Assembly (NCBI RefSeq): GCF_001652265.1
Contig: NZ_LWBS01000027.1
Location: 1 to 6,582 of the forward strand
Reading direction: 5' to 3'
Source: Rhizobium leguminosarum
GTDB taxonomy: Bacteria > Pseudomonadota > Alphaproteobacteria > Rhizobiales > Rhizobiaceae
DNA: 6,582 bases
Every line of letters starts with the position of its first letter. Within the stretch, counting starts at the first letter, position 1. A program made the translations under genes and the position numbers. Below, one piece after another: positions 1 through 5,772 of this stretch. Below the pieces are notes generated by a model, which did not search any database, was not told where the DNA came from, and worked only from the letters and a program-made list of their open reading frames with translations.

Positions 1-154
1 CGTCAAAAACGAAAGGTAATATTTAATATATTCATAGGAACTTCTTCAGGGTATAAAGAATTTGATCACGATTATGACTTCGGTCACAGACATAGAACTT
101 GCATTAAAACAAGCTTTGGCTGTGATTTCTGGGGTTTGTCTAACGGAGACGCGG
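1..154 (+). promoter_or_regulatory. AT-rich leader upstream of the sugar transferase
   Basis: The first 60 bases are clearly richer in A and T than the genes around them (a stretch such as TAATATTTAATATATTC at 18-34), which fits a promoter region. No confident -35/-10 pair can be named. An in-frame extension of the sugar transferase opens at 62 (TTG) or 74 (ATG). Third positions between 62 and 154 are only about 40% G or C against about 60% just after 155, which argues that much of this stretch is untranslated. GGAG at 145-148 lies six bases before the ATG at 155 and is the best ribosome binding site in the region. Confidence 0.35.
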
Positions 155-811
155 ATGGCGGGAAAAAATCAGGGCATAAACCCGATCGAACCTTGGCGGG
201 ATTTCGCCAGGGCGCGACGGGAAAGGCGTCCATTCAATTCGTCACAATCCTATACGATCAGCAGAATTCTGAAGCGCGCATTGGACCTCATCATTGCAGC
301 AGGGCTCTTAGTCCTTCTGTCGCCGCTCCTTGTATCGGTAGCAGCCATCACAACGCTAAGTGATTGGGGCCCAATTTTCAATTCCCATCGCCGGATCGGT
401 TATAAGGGAAAAGAGTTTGGTTGCCTCGAGTTTCGCACGATAACAGTCGATGCAACGGCCAACGCGCCTGTCACAGTCGTCGGCGATATTTTGAAACGAT
501 CGAGCCTCGACAAGCTTCCCCAATTGATCAACGTGCTGCTGGGTCAAATGAGCCTCGTCGGGCCCCGCGCCATTACCAAAGAAGAGTTGTCACATTACGG
601 TGAACATGCTTACGCCTACATGGCGGTCCGTCCCGGCCTGACTGGCCATTGGCAGACCAACGGGCGCAACGACGTCAGCTACCAGAATAGAGTTTCCCTC
701 GACGTCGAATATTTGTCCAAATGGACGCTGGCGTTGGATTTCGTGATCGTGGCAAAGACGCTCTCCGCCCTGCTTTCCCGGCACGCCTTACTGCCCAGGG
801 TGGATTCCTAA
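155..811 (+). CDS. ExoY/WcaJ-type bacterial sugar transferase with a degenerate active site
   Basis: Family members are inner-membrane monotopic phosphoglycosyl transferases. They move a sugar-1-phosphate onto undecaprenyl phosphate and start exopolysaccharide synthesis. Numbered from the ATG at 155 (218 aa), a hydrophobic re-entrant segment lies at about 42-67 with a conserved Ser-Pro break at 56-57. It is followed by HRRIG (78-82), LEFRTI (91-96), SSLDKLPQL (116-124), SLVGPR (133-138), RPGLTGHWQ (159-167) and GRNDVSY (170-176). The oddities are Lys120 in place of the catalytic Glu of the Asp-Glu pair, Glu for Lys before FRT, Ala for Pro in GPRP, and only about ten residues between FRT and VTVVG where roughly 30-35 are usual, so the Asp-Pro-Arg motif is missing. 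The ATG at 155 has GGAG at 145-148, and codon use turns GC-rich there. TTG at 62 and ATG at 74 are in frame and would add 27-31 residues. Fold is sure; activity is doubtful. Confidence 0.85.
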   Translation: MAGKNQGINPIEPWRDFARARRERRPFNSSQSYTISRILKRALDLIIAAGLLVLLSPLLVSVAAITTLSDWGPIFNSHRRIGYKGKEFGCLEFRTITVDATANAPVTVVGDILKRSSLDKLPQLINVLLGQMSLVGPRAITKEELSHYGEHAYAYMAVRPGLTGHWQTNGRNDVSYQNRVSLDVEYLSKWTLALDFVIVAKTLSALLSRHALLPRVDS

Positions 812-812
812 A

Positions 813-839
813 GCGCGTCGCAATCTTTCAGCTTCGCGC
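813..839. repeat. Short inverted repeat right after the sugar transferase stop
   Basis: GCGCG at 813-817 pairs with CGCGC at 835-839 across a 17-base loop, starting two bases after the TAA stop. The arm and flank (AAAGCGCGTCGCAATCTTTC) resemble short palindromic elements often seen between rhizobial genes; that likeness is from memory and was not tested. It could act as a weak transcription stop for the plus-strand gene, but no T-run follows. Confidence 0.3.
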
Positions 840-870
840 CTAGCTTAGCCAAGCATCCGGCGGCCTCGGT

Positions 871-907
871 CATGTCATTACCCATGAGGGCGTTTGCCCG
901 TGACATG
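871..907. repeat. Nested inverted repeat at the 3' end of the small membrane protein gene
   Basis: CATGTCA at 871-877 is the exact reverse complement of TGACATG at 901-907. Inside it, GGGC (888-891) and GCCC (896-899) form a second short stem with a GTTT loop. The structure covers the last codons and the stop of the 98-aa minus-strand gene. It faces the end of the convergent sugar transferase, so a two-way transcription stop is possible. No long T-run follows on either strand, which keeps this weak. Confidence 0.35.
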
Positions 908-1174
908 GGAGCGCTCAGTGATGGAGTTCTTTTTCCGGCGCTTTTGAATATGCCACAAGGAGAAGGCAAATAGCCCTACCAGATAGCATATCTCCATCAA
1001 TACAAGCACTTCGAGACAAGAAACGACCGCCTCCCTCAAGGAGGTACCTTTCAGCAGGATCACGCCGCCCAAGGCCGCGACCACCAGAAATGCAAACATT
1101 GCAAAGGCCGAGGCGCGAATGGTCGCTCCGGCAGCGATGGAGACAGCAACCACGACGAGCGTGCTCTTCAGCAT
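878..1174 (-). CDS. Small membrane protein, likely exopolysaccharide-production repressor (ExoX/SyrA-like)
   Basis: This 98-aa protein has three hydrophobic stretches (about 4-18, 22-41 and 47-74), then a basic tail starting HIQKRRKKN (75-83). Rhizobial ExoX, Psi and SyrA proteins are small inner-membrane proteins that lower or modulate exopolysaccharide output; ExoX acts against ExoY after transcription. Residues 43-74 (GTSL, then a hydrophobic helix with CLE and CYLVG, ending in LW) follow the pattern I recall for SyrA-type repressors (GS-x-W, hydrophobic helix with QxGYF, ending in VW), so the assignment rests on pattern and context, not on alignment. The ATG at 1174 has GAGAGGA at 1183-1189, eight bases upstream. 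An internal ATG (Met26, 1097-1099) would give a 73-aa protein closer to SyrA in size but lacks a ribosome binding site. It converges on the ExoY-like gene, the expected functional partner. A generic small membrane protein is the alternative. Confidence 0.6.
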   Translation of the reverse strand: MLKSTLVVVAVSIAAGATIRASAFAMFAFLVVAALGGVILLKGTSLREAVVSCLEVLVLMEICYLVGLFAFSLWHIQKRRKKNSITERSHVTGKRPHG

Positions 1175-1182
1175 TATTCTGA

Positions 1183-1202
1183 TCCTCTCTTCACACCTCC
1201 TT
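1183..1202 (-). promoter_or_regulatory. Two Shine-Dalgarno-like sites before the small membrane protein
   Basis: Reading the minus strand, GAGAGGA (1183-1189) sits eight bases before the ATG and is a normal ribosome binding site. Further up, AAGGAGGTG (1194-1202) is a nine-base perfect complement to the usual 3' end of 16S rRNA, but its core is 21 bases from the ATG, too far to start there directly. No in-frame start lies between them. The upstream site may be a ribosome standby site. Confidence 0.5.
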
Positions 1203-1442
1203 CAAGCCACCGTCAGCCCTCAACGACATGACAAAACCCAAAGTCGAAACGAAGTCTGATCGAAGTATTTTATCTATTACGGTTAAGATATTGCTAACAT
1301 CCGCCCAGCAAGTCGATTGAACCCCATCGGATAATATTCGACTATTCATCCAGTAGAGCCGTTCTACCGATTAAACCCAAGAAATCCTTGGATCTTGCAG
1401 TCAGAAAGATTTAGACATCGGAGGCTCATACAGGAGCCGCCA

Positions 1443-1502
1443 ATGCAGTTCCGGCCTTCTCTCGCCGAACTGAACGTTCACTTGTTGTTCCTGAAAAGAT
1501 GA
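1443..1502 (+). CDS. Possible 19-codon small ORF
   Basis: An ATG at 1443 opens a 19-codon frame (MQFRPSLAELNVHLLFLKR) ending at TGA 1500-1502. AGGAG at 1432-1436 lies six bases upstream, a good ribosome binding site. GGCTC (1423-1427) can pair with GAGCC (1434-1438), which would hide most of that site in a hairpin. No plus-strand gene follows for more than 1.6 kb, so a leader-peptide role has no obvious target. It may be chance. Confidence 0.2.
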   Translation: MQFRPSLAELNVHLLFLKR

Positions 1503-1513
1503 GTTTGGCCATA

Positions 1514-1562
1514 GGCTTACGCTCGAGCGCATGTGCGCTGGCAACGATCGGGCTTACGCTCG
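1514..1562. repeat. Direct repeat GGCTTACGCTCG, two copies 37 bp apart
   Basis: GGCTTACGCTCG occurs at 1514-1525 and again at 1551-1562. Between the copies AGCGCA (1526-1531) and TGCGCT (1534-1539) form a perfect six-base stem with a two-base gap. The arrangement resembles fragments of rhizobial intergenic repeat elements, but no element is recognised with certainty. Confidence 0.6.
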
Positions 1563-1585
1563 TCCGGCAAGCGCGACGGCATCAG

Positions 1586-1597
1586 TGTTGCGCAACA
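1586..1597. repeat. Perfect 12-bp palindrome TGTTGCGCAACA
   Basis: The twelve bases are their own reverse complement, the symmetry expected of a dimeric DNA-binding protein site. It lies in a gene-free stretch far from both flanking starts (over 400 bp from the 98-aa gene's ATG), so an operator role has no clear client. Confidence 0.5.
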
Positions 1598-1670
1598 GCC
1601 TACGCAAAACTCGGCTCCTACGATGGACCCGGATTGTTCATCTGAGGTGATCGGGCGCGCAACAACGAAA

Positions 1671-1697
1671 CAGGGCCCGCCGCCATGACGAGCCCTG
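1671..1697 (-). terminator. Possible terminator hairpin of the acyltransferase gene
   Basis: CAGGGC at 1671-1676 pairs with GCCCTG at 1692-1697 across a 15-base loop. On the minus strand the second arm is followed by TTTCGTTG, a weak T-rich run. It lies about 80 bases beyond the acyltransferase stop, a plausible place for its transcription to end. The broken T-run and large loop keep confidence low. Confidence 0.3.
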
Positions 1698-1735
1698 CTG
1701 ATGTCCTTGCCGGTTGAACACCTGCGATGGAATTG

Positions 1736-1768
1736 CCGGCATCGAGGCCGGTATCGAGGCCGGTGTCG
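1736..1768. repeat. Tandem repeat of 12 bp (CCGGYATCGAGG), about 2.75 copies
   Basis: CCGGCATCGAGG (1736-1747), CCGGTATCGAGG (1748-1759) and the partial CCGGTGTCG (1760-1768) follow head to tail. The array ends seven bases before the acyltransferase stop on its 3' side. Neighbouring CCGG arms can pair across the ATCGAG unit (for example GCCGG with CCGGC), so the RNA could fold into a small hairpin just past the stop codon. Confidence 0.75.
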
Positions 1769-1774
1769 CCAAGC

Positions 1775-2884
1775 CTATTTCGAGACCGCGCCGGCCAATT
1801 GCCGTTTTGCGACGCGTTGGAGACTGAGGTTTTCCAGCCAGGTGACTTGTTTCCTCAATTTCAACGCCGGCTTTTCGATGAATCTCCACGAGAAGGCGGC
1901 AAAGCAAGTGGCAATGATGCTGCAGACAATGCCGTTCAGCCACCAGTTATGCGCCCAAGGCCCGAGCGCAACGAACGCCTGTTGGATCGGATAGCCATAG
2001 AGGAAGACGCCGTAGGAGTAGTCGGCTCCACGCAGGACGCCGAGCTTGCGGGGCGAGGTGAGGCCAAGGAAGACCGTGATATATCCCATGGCCGGAATGG
2101 CAACGAAGTCCCCAAAGGAGGTGAACCAATAGGCCCACAGGATGAATGCCACCGAGGCGAGGAAAATTCGGATATCCCAAAGAACCTTGTCCTTGTAGAG
2201 ATAGAAGGTCACCCCCACAAGAAAAGCACAAATGAGCAGATTGCCCGACGCAGTCGTCGGCATATTCGCCCAATCACTTTCATGTTTCCAATATCTTGCG
2301 ATACCGAAGCTTATGATCAAGGCCGGCGTTGCGATAAGGGCAATCACCCGCCGCCTGACGACGCCGAGCAAGAAGAGGACGGCAATCACCGCATAGCACT
2401 CAAGCTCGAAGGGCACCGTCCAGAGCTGCCCGTTCACCATCGCGGCATCAGGATTATCCAGGAATACCCCGGGAAGATTGAAGTGAATGTGCCCTGTGAC
2501 ATTCATCAGATATGTAAAGAACTGTGGATCGGTGAAATAGTCACGCAGGTCATACTCTGTATAGATCGCACCGAGTATAAAGGCAGCCAACAATACCTCT
2601 ACCGCAAGAGCAGGGTAGATCCGTATGAATCGGTTGCCGAGAAAGGAGATCAATGTCTTCGATCGTTCAAGACTGCCAGCCACCAGGAACCCGCTCAGGA
2701 CAAAGAACATGGGCAGCACAGACTTGATAACAGGGCGGAAGGATGACTCCCAGAGAAAGAGGTCATCGCCGTACGTGACCCGGGCTGTATGTATCCAAAG
2801 CACTGAAAAGGCTAACAGTAATCGCATATAATCGAATCCTGTCGGTCGCCCGTTCGCTTGATCAAGCTTTTCGCCGAGAAACAT
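1775..2884 (-). CDS. Acyltransferase-3 family membrane O-acyltransferase (OafA/ExoZ-like)
   Basis: Proteins of this family are integral inner-membrane enzymes that move an acyl group, often acetyl, onto extracellular or lipid-linked polysaccharides. Numbered from the ATG at 2884 (369 aa, normal for the family), the hallmarks are GFDYMR (16-21) with Arg21 and His32 in the R-x10-H arrangement, FFVLSGFL (60-67), NRFIRIYP (84-91), LWTVPFE (154-160), SYGVFLYGYPIQ (290-301) and FIEKP (335-339). About ten hydrophobic helices are spread along the protein, and a basic tail follows. AAAGGGG at 2890-2896, five bases before ATG 2884, sets the start; an in-frame ATG at 2995 would add 37 residues unlike the family. 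It stands alone on its strand. An ExoY-like gene about 1 kb away makes exopolysaccharide acetylation a fair guess, but lipopolysaccharide, Nod-factor or antibiotic substrates cannot be excluded. Confidence 0.92.
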   Translation of the reverse strand: MFLGEKLDQANGRPTGFDYMRLLLAFSVLWIHTARVTYGDDLFLWESSFRPVIKSVLPMFFVLSGFLVAGSLERSKTLISFLGNRFIRIYPALAVEVLLAAFILGAIYTEYDLRDYFTDPQFFTYLMNVTGHIHFNLPGVFLDNPDAAMVNGQLWTVPFELECYAVIAVLFLLGVVRRRVIALIATPALIISFGIARYWKHESDWANMPTTASGNLLICAFLVGVTFYLYKDKVLWDIRIFLASVAFILWAYWFTSFGDFVAIPAMGYITVFLGLTSPRKLGVLRGADYSYGVFLYGYPIQQAFVALGPWAHNWWLNGIVCSIIATCFAAFSWRFIEKPALKLRKQVTWLENLSLQRVAKRQLAGAVSK

Positions 2885-2889
2885 CTGTG

Positions 2890-2896
2890 CCCCTTT
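2890..2896 (-). promoter_or_regulatory. Ribosome binding site that fixes the acyltransferase start
   Basis: AAAGGGG on the minus strand ends five bases before the ATG at 2884-2882. This supports the 369-aa form over the longer frame that opens at 2995, whose extra 37 residues have no family resemblance. Confidence 0.6.
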
Positions 2897-2946
2897 CAGA
2901 AGTATTGACTCGATTTGGAATGGCAAGCCGTTGCCGCAGAGCGGCG

Positions 2947-2962
2947 CCGGCATCATTGCCGG
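2947..2962. promoter_or_regulatory. Operator-like palindrome between acyltransferase and gcd
   Basis: CCGGCA (2947-2952) and TGCCGG (2957-2962) are exact reverse complements separated by four bases. The site is 63 bp upstream of the acyltransferase start and 176 bp upstream of gcd, in the divergent gap. It could be a regulator site or a leader hairpin of the acyltransferase transcript. No promoter elements of either gene can be named with confidence. Confidence 0.3.
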
Positions 2963-3128
2963 GTCGGGGCCGCGTGTCAGTGACCACAGGTACATCAGTT
3001 AAAAATTGAACGAGAGAGCAGCCCTCTCCCGAAGACGCGTCTCTGACCATCAATCCATGGCCCTGTGCTCCCGAGGTGCCCTGCGATGGTCGGAGTTGGT
3101 ATCCAGGTGATCGGGCAGCGGATTGGAT

Positions 3129-3134
3129 GAGGAG
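3129..3134 (+). promoter_or_regulatory. Ribosome binding site of gcd
   Basis: GAGGAG lies three bases before the ATG at 3138, a slightly tight but strong match. It favours ATG 3138 over the in-frame TTG at 3123, which has no good site upstream and would add only five residues. Confidence 0.6.
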
Positions 3135-3137
3135 ACT

Positions 3138-5456
3138 ATGAAATTTCTGGCCACCCTGTTTTGTCTTGTTCTCGCCTTTATCGGATTGGGGCTGATCGGA
3201 GGCGGCGCCTGGCTGTTGCGCCTCGGCGGCTCGCCCTATTACGCGATCGTTGGGCTTGCTTATGCGGTTGGCGCATTTCTGCTGTGGCGCCGGAAGATAC
3301 CAGGCAGCCTCATCGTCCTGCTTGTCGCCGTTTTCACCCTTCCCTGGGCGTTGTGGGAGTCGGGCCTTAATTTTTGGGCGCTTTTTGCCCGCTTGATGTC
3401 CCCGATGGCGCTGGCGAGCTTTGCGCTTTTCTTTGGACCGTCACTTTCCCCGACCGCCAACCGGAAGCTCTTTTATGGCGGCGCCTTGGTCACGGCGATC
3501 CTGTTCGTCGCGGGTTTCGGCCTGAGCTTCGTGCCGCACGGCATTATCCGCCCCTCCGCCGACATCACCGCCTACAAGACCGCCAAGGGCGACAACGCTC
3601 CCTCCGATTGGACATCCTATGGCCGCACCACCGCAGGAGATCGTTATTCGCCATTCGATCAGATCAACCGCGGCAATGTGTCCAAGCTCGATCTTGCCTG
3701 GACATATCGCACCGGAAAAAGCGCTGGCGCCGATCAGAACACACCTCTGCAGATCGGCGATACGGTCTACACCTGCACACCGACAGATGTAATCGCAGCG
3801 CTCGATGCCGATACCGGCAAACCCCGCTGGACCTTTGACCCCAAGGCGACGGCGCCTTACTGGCAACGCTGCCGCGGCCTCGGCTACTACAAGATGCCAA
3901 AGGAGACCCAGTCAGCCGATGGTCTCTGTAACGAGCGTTTGGTGCAGACGACGATCGATGCCCGTCTCCTGGAAATCGATAGCAAGACCGGCACCCTCTG
4001 CAAGGACTTCGGAGACAACGGCATCGTCCAGCTTTCCCAAGGCATGGGCGAAGTCAAGACAGGCTATTATTTCCAGACATCGGCGCCGCTGATTGCCCGC
4101 AATCTGATCGTCGTCGGAGGTTGGGTCACGGACAACCAGGAGGTCGGCGAACCCTCCGGCGTTATCCGCGCGTTCAACGTCGTCACCGGCGAGCTCGAAT
4201 GGGCATGGGATCTCGGCAACCCTGAGATCACCAAGCTCCCGCCGGAGGGCCAGACCTATACGCGGGCCACGCCCAACATGTGGACGATGGCCGCCTTCGA
4301 CGACAAGCTTGGCCTCATCTATGCACCGCTCGGCAATACCACGCCGGATTATTACGGCGTCAATCGCCCTGGTTTCGCCGATCAATACAACGCGACATTG
4401 GTGGCGCTCGATGTGACGACGGGTCGGGAGAAATGGAAATTCCAGACCGTGCATCACGATATCTGGGACTATGATCTGCCGGCCCAACCCGTCCTGATCG
4501 ACCTGCCCGACGGCAATGGCGCCACCGTGCCCGCTCTGCTGCAGACCACCAAACGCGGGCAGCTTTTTCTCCTCGACCGTCAAACCGGCGCACCGCTTGC
4601 CGAAGTTCAGGAGAAACCGGTGCCGCAGCAAGGCGGCGCGCCGGAAGAGAAACTGTCCCCGACGCAGCCCTACTCCGTCGGCATGCCGACAATCGGTGCG
4701 GAGCGCGTGACCGAGCAGACGGCCTGGGGCCTGACGATGTTCGATCAGCTGGCATGCCGCATCGCGTTCCGCAAGATGCGCTACGACGGCGATTTCACCC
4801 CGATCGGCACGCAGTATGCGATCCAGCAGCCGGGAAATCTCGGTGGTCTCAACTGGGGAAGCGTATCGGTCGACCTGCCGAACAACAGGGTCTTCATGAA
4901 CGATATTCGCGTCCCCAGTCTCTTCTCACTCATTCCGCGCGCCGAATACGTCGACTTTGCCCTGACCACAACCGCGCACGGCCCCTCCGCCCCCCAGCGT
5001 GGTACACCTTACGCCATGGCCACCGAGATGTGGACATCGAGGCTTCGCGTTCCCTGCACGCAACCGCCCTTCGGCACCGTCACCGCAGTGGATCTGAAGA
5101 CGCGCAAGATCGCATGGCAGGTTCCGGCCGGCACAGCCGAAGAACTCGGGCCATTCAAGATCAAAACCAAGCTGGCCATGCAGATGGGCCTGCCGAGCTA
5201 CGCCGGCACTTCGGCGACCGCCGGCGGAATCGTCTTCTTCGCTGGCTTCCAGGACTATTATATCCGCGGCTATGATGCCGAGAACGGTACCGAACTCTGG
5301 AAATATCCCCTGCCGGTCGGTTCGAGCGCGACGCCCATGACCTATGTCTCACCGAAAACAGGCAAGCAATATGTCCTGATATCGGTTGGCGGAGCGCCAT
5401 ACGCGAAAGATGTTGGCGACTATGTGCTGGCGTTTTCTCTAAAGAACGGAGATTAA
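3138..5456 (+). CDS. gcd: PQQ-dependent membrane-bound glucose (or quinate-type) dehydrogenase
   Basis: Gcd oxidises glucose to gluconolactone on the periplasmic side and passes electrons to ubiquinone; gluconic acid release can dissolve mineral phosphate. From the ATG at 3138 it is 772 aa (E. coli Gcd about 796). Five membrane helices come first (about 4-26, 33-50, 55-73, 78-100, 111-132), then an eight-bladed quinoprotein propeller. Visible landmarks are DWTSYGRTTAGDRYSPFDQI (157-176), CTPTDVIAALDADTG (213-227), the TCRG-like CRGLGYY (245-251), HHDIWDYDLPAQP around catalytic Asp441, TKRGQLFLLDR with the PQQ-contacting Lys472, LGGLNWGSVSVD near the middle of the second half, and a C-terminal SSATPMTYVSPKTGKQYVLI. 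The reading frame is intact. No pqq biosynthesis gene is in the window, so cofactor must come from elsewhere. The family also includes quinate/shikimate dehydrogenases, so glucose is likely but not proven as substrate. It is divergent from the acyltransferase gene. Confidence 0.95.
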   Translation: MKFLATLFCLVLAFIGLGLIGGGAWLLRLGGSPYYAIVGLAYAVGAFLLWRRKIPGSLIVLLVAVFTLPWALWESGLNFWALFARLMSPMALASFALFFGPSLSPTANRKLFYGGALVTAILFVAGFGLSFVPHGIIRPSADITAYKTAKGDNAPSDWTSYGRTTAGDRYSPFDQINRGNVSKLDLAWTYRTGKSAGADQNTPLQIGDTVYTCTPTDVIAALDADTGKPRWTFDPKATAPYWQRCRGLGYYKMPKETQSADGLCNERLVQTTIDARLLEIDSKTGTLCKDFGDNGIVQLSQGMGEVKTGYYFQTSAPLIARNLIVVGGWVTDNQEVGEPSGVIRAFNVVTGELEWAWDLGNPEITKLPPEGQTYTRATPNMWTMAAFDDKLGLIYAPLGNTTPDYYGVNRPGFADQYNATLVALDVTTGREKWKFQTVHHDIWDYDLPAQPVLIDLPDGNGATVPALLQTTKRGQLFLLDRQTGAPLAEVQEKPVPQQGGAPEEKLSPTQPYSVGMPTIGAERVTEQTAWGLTMFDQLACRIAFRKMRYDGDFTPIGTQYAIQQPGNLGGLNWGSVSVDLPNNRVFMNDIRVPSLFSLIPRAEYVDFALTTTAHGPSAPQRGTPYAMATEMWTSRLRVPCTQPPFGTVTAVDLKTRKIAWQVPAGTAEELGPFKIKTKLAMQMGLPSYAGTSATAGGIVFFAGFQDYYIRGYDAENGTELWKYPLPVGSSATPMTYVSPKTGKQYVLISVGGAPYAKDVGDYVLAFSLKNGD

Positions 5457-5772
5457 CCCTCGAGTCCAGTGAACCGGCCGCGCTCAGGCTGAACCTCACG
5501 CCTGGCGACCAGGATCGATTAGCCAAGGGAAAAGGCACTCCGGATCAATCCTGATTTCTCCATAGAACGACGCCGACGCGTCCTTCCCTTTCGAAACCCC
5601 GAGGACTTCAACCGCCGCGTGGAAGGAACCCGTCAGTAATGATTTACTATACCGGATCTTGGTCAATACGGAGGGCAACAGCCGTCGAACCGTTATCATG
5701 GACAACCGTTCTATGACGGCAGACGCACGCGGGACCGGCGACTGCTTCCTCAACCGGACAGGGTGCAAACGT
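5457..5772. other. 316-bp convergent gap between gcd and the GntR gene
   Basis: No confident gene lies here. A 90-codon minus-strand frame opening with TTG at 5768, five bases past the GntR stop, has no recognisable domain and no good ribosome binding site, so it is not called. Small structures are CCTGG/CCAGG around CGA (5501-5513), a possible weak end-of-transcript hairpin for gcd, AGTAA/TTACT with a four-base gap (5635-5648), and AACCGTT repeated at 5688 and 5704. None of the hairpins is followed by a T-run, so no terminator is assigned. Confidence 0.5.

Larger units (their letters stand above)
1175..1774. other. 600-bp gene-poor region rich in short repeats and palindromes
   Basis: No reading frame here looks like a real gene of normal size. 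Bases 1240-1310 are AT-rich and probably hold the promoter of the minus-strand 98-aa gene, though no certain -35/-10 pair stands out. From 1423 to 1770 there is a dense set of structures: a hairpin (1423-1438), a perfect palindrome TGAACGTTCA (1471-1480), a 12-bp direct repeat (1514 and 1551), the hairpin arms AGCGCA/TGCGCT (1526-1539), the palindrome TGTTGCGCAACA (1586-1597), a hairpin at 1671-1697 and a 12-bp-period tandem repeat (1736-1768). This is typical of intergenic mosaic DNA or the scars of lost mobile elements, but no transposase remnant can be read. Confidence 0.6.

Noticed and set aside
1240..1310. Possible nod box or other known rhizobial regulator site in the AT-rich stretch
   Set aside because: No match to the nod box pattern could be followed over its length, and no other named box was convincing.
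1727..2746. Long plus-strand open frame of 339 codons
   Set aside because: It lies antisense to the acyltransferase, whose domain motifs are unmistakable. The plus-strand translation is rich in charged residues, shows no domain and has no ribosome binding site of note.
2862..3053. 63-codon minus-strand frame overlapping the acyltransferase start
   Set aside because: It overlaps the better supported acyltransferase start in another frame and has no recognisable feature.
1721..3089. CCTGCGATGG at 1721-1730 and 3080-3089
   Set aside because: A ten-base repeat is expected several times by chance in this length, and its order relative to the 12-bp flanking repeat differs on the two sides.
3912..4631. 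Minus-strand open frame of 239 codons inside gcd
   Set aside because: It is fully antisense to the conserved quinoprotein core, a common side effect of GC-rich coding DNA; no domain is seen.
5496..5768. 90-codon minus-strand frame directly after the GntR gene
   Set aside because: TTG start, no clear ribosome binding site, no recognised motif and undecided codon pattern. Its position five bases after the GntR stop keeps a small downstream gene possible, but it is not supported enough to call.
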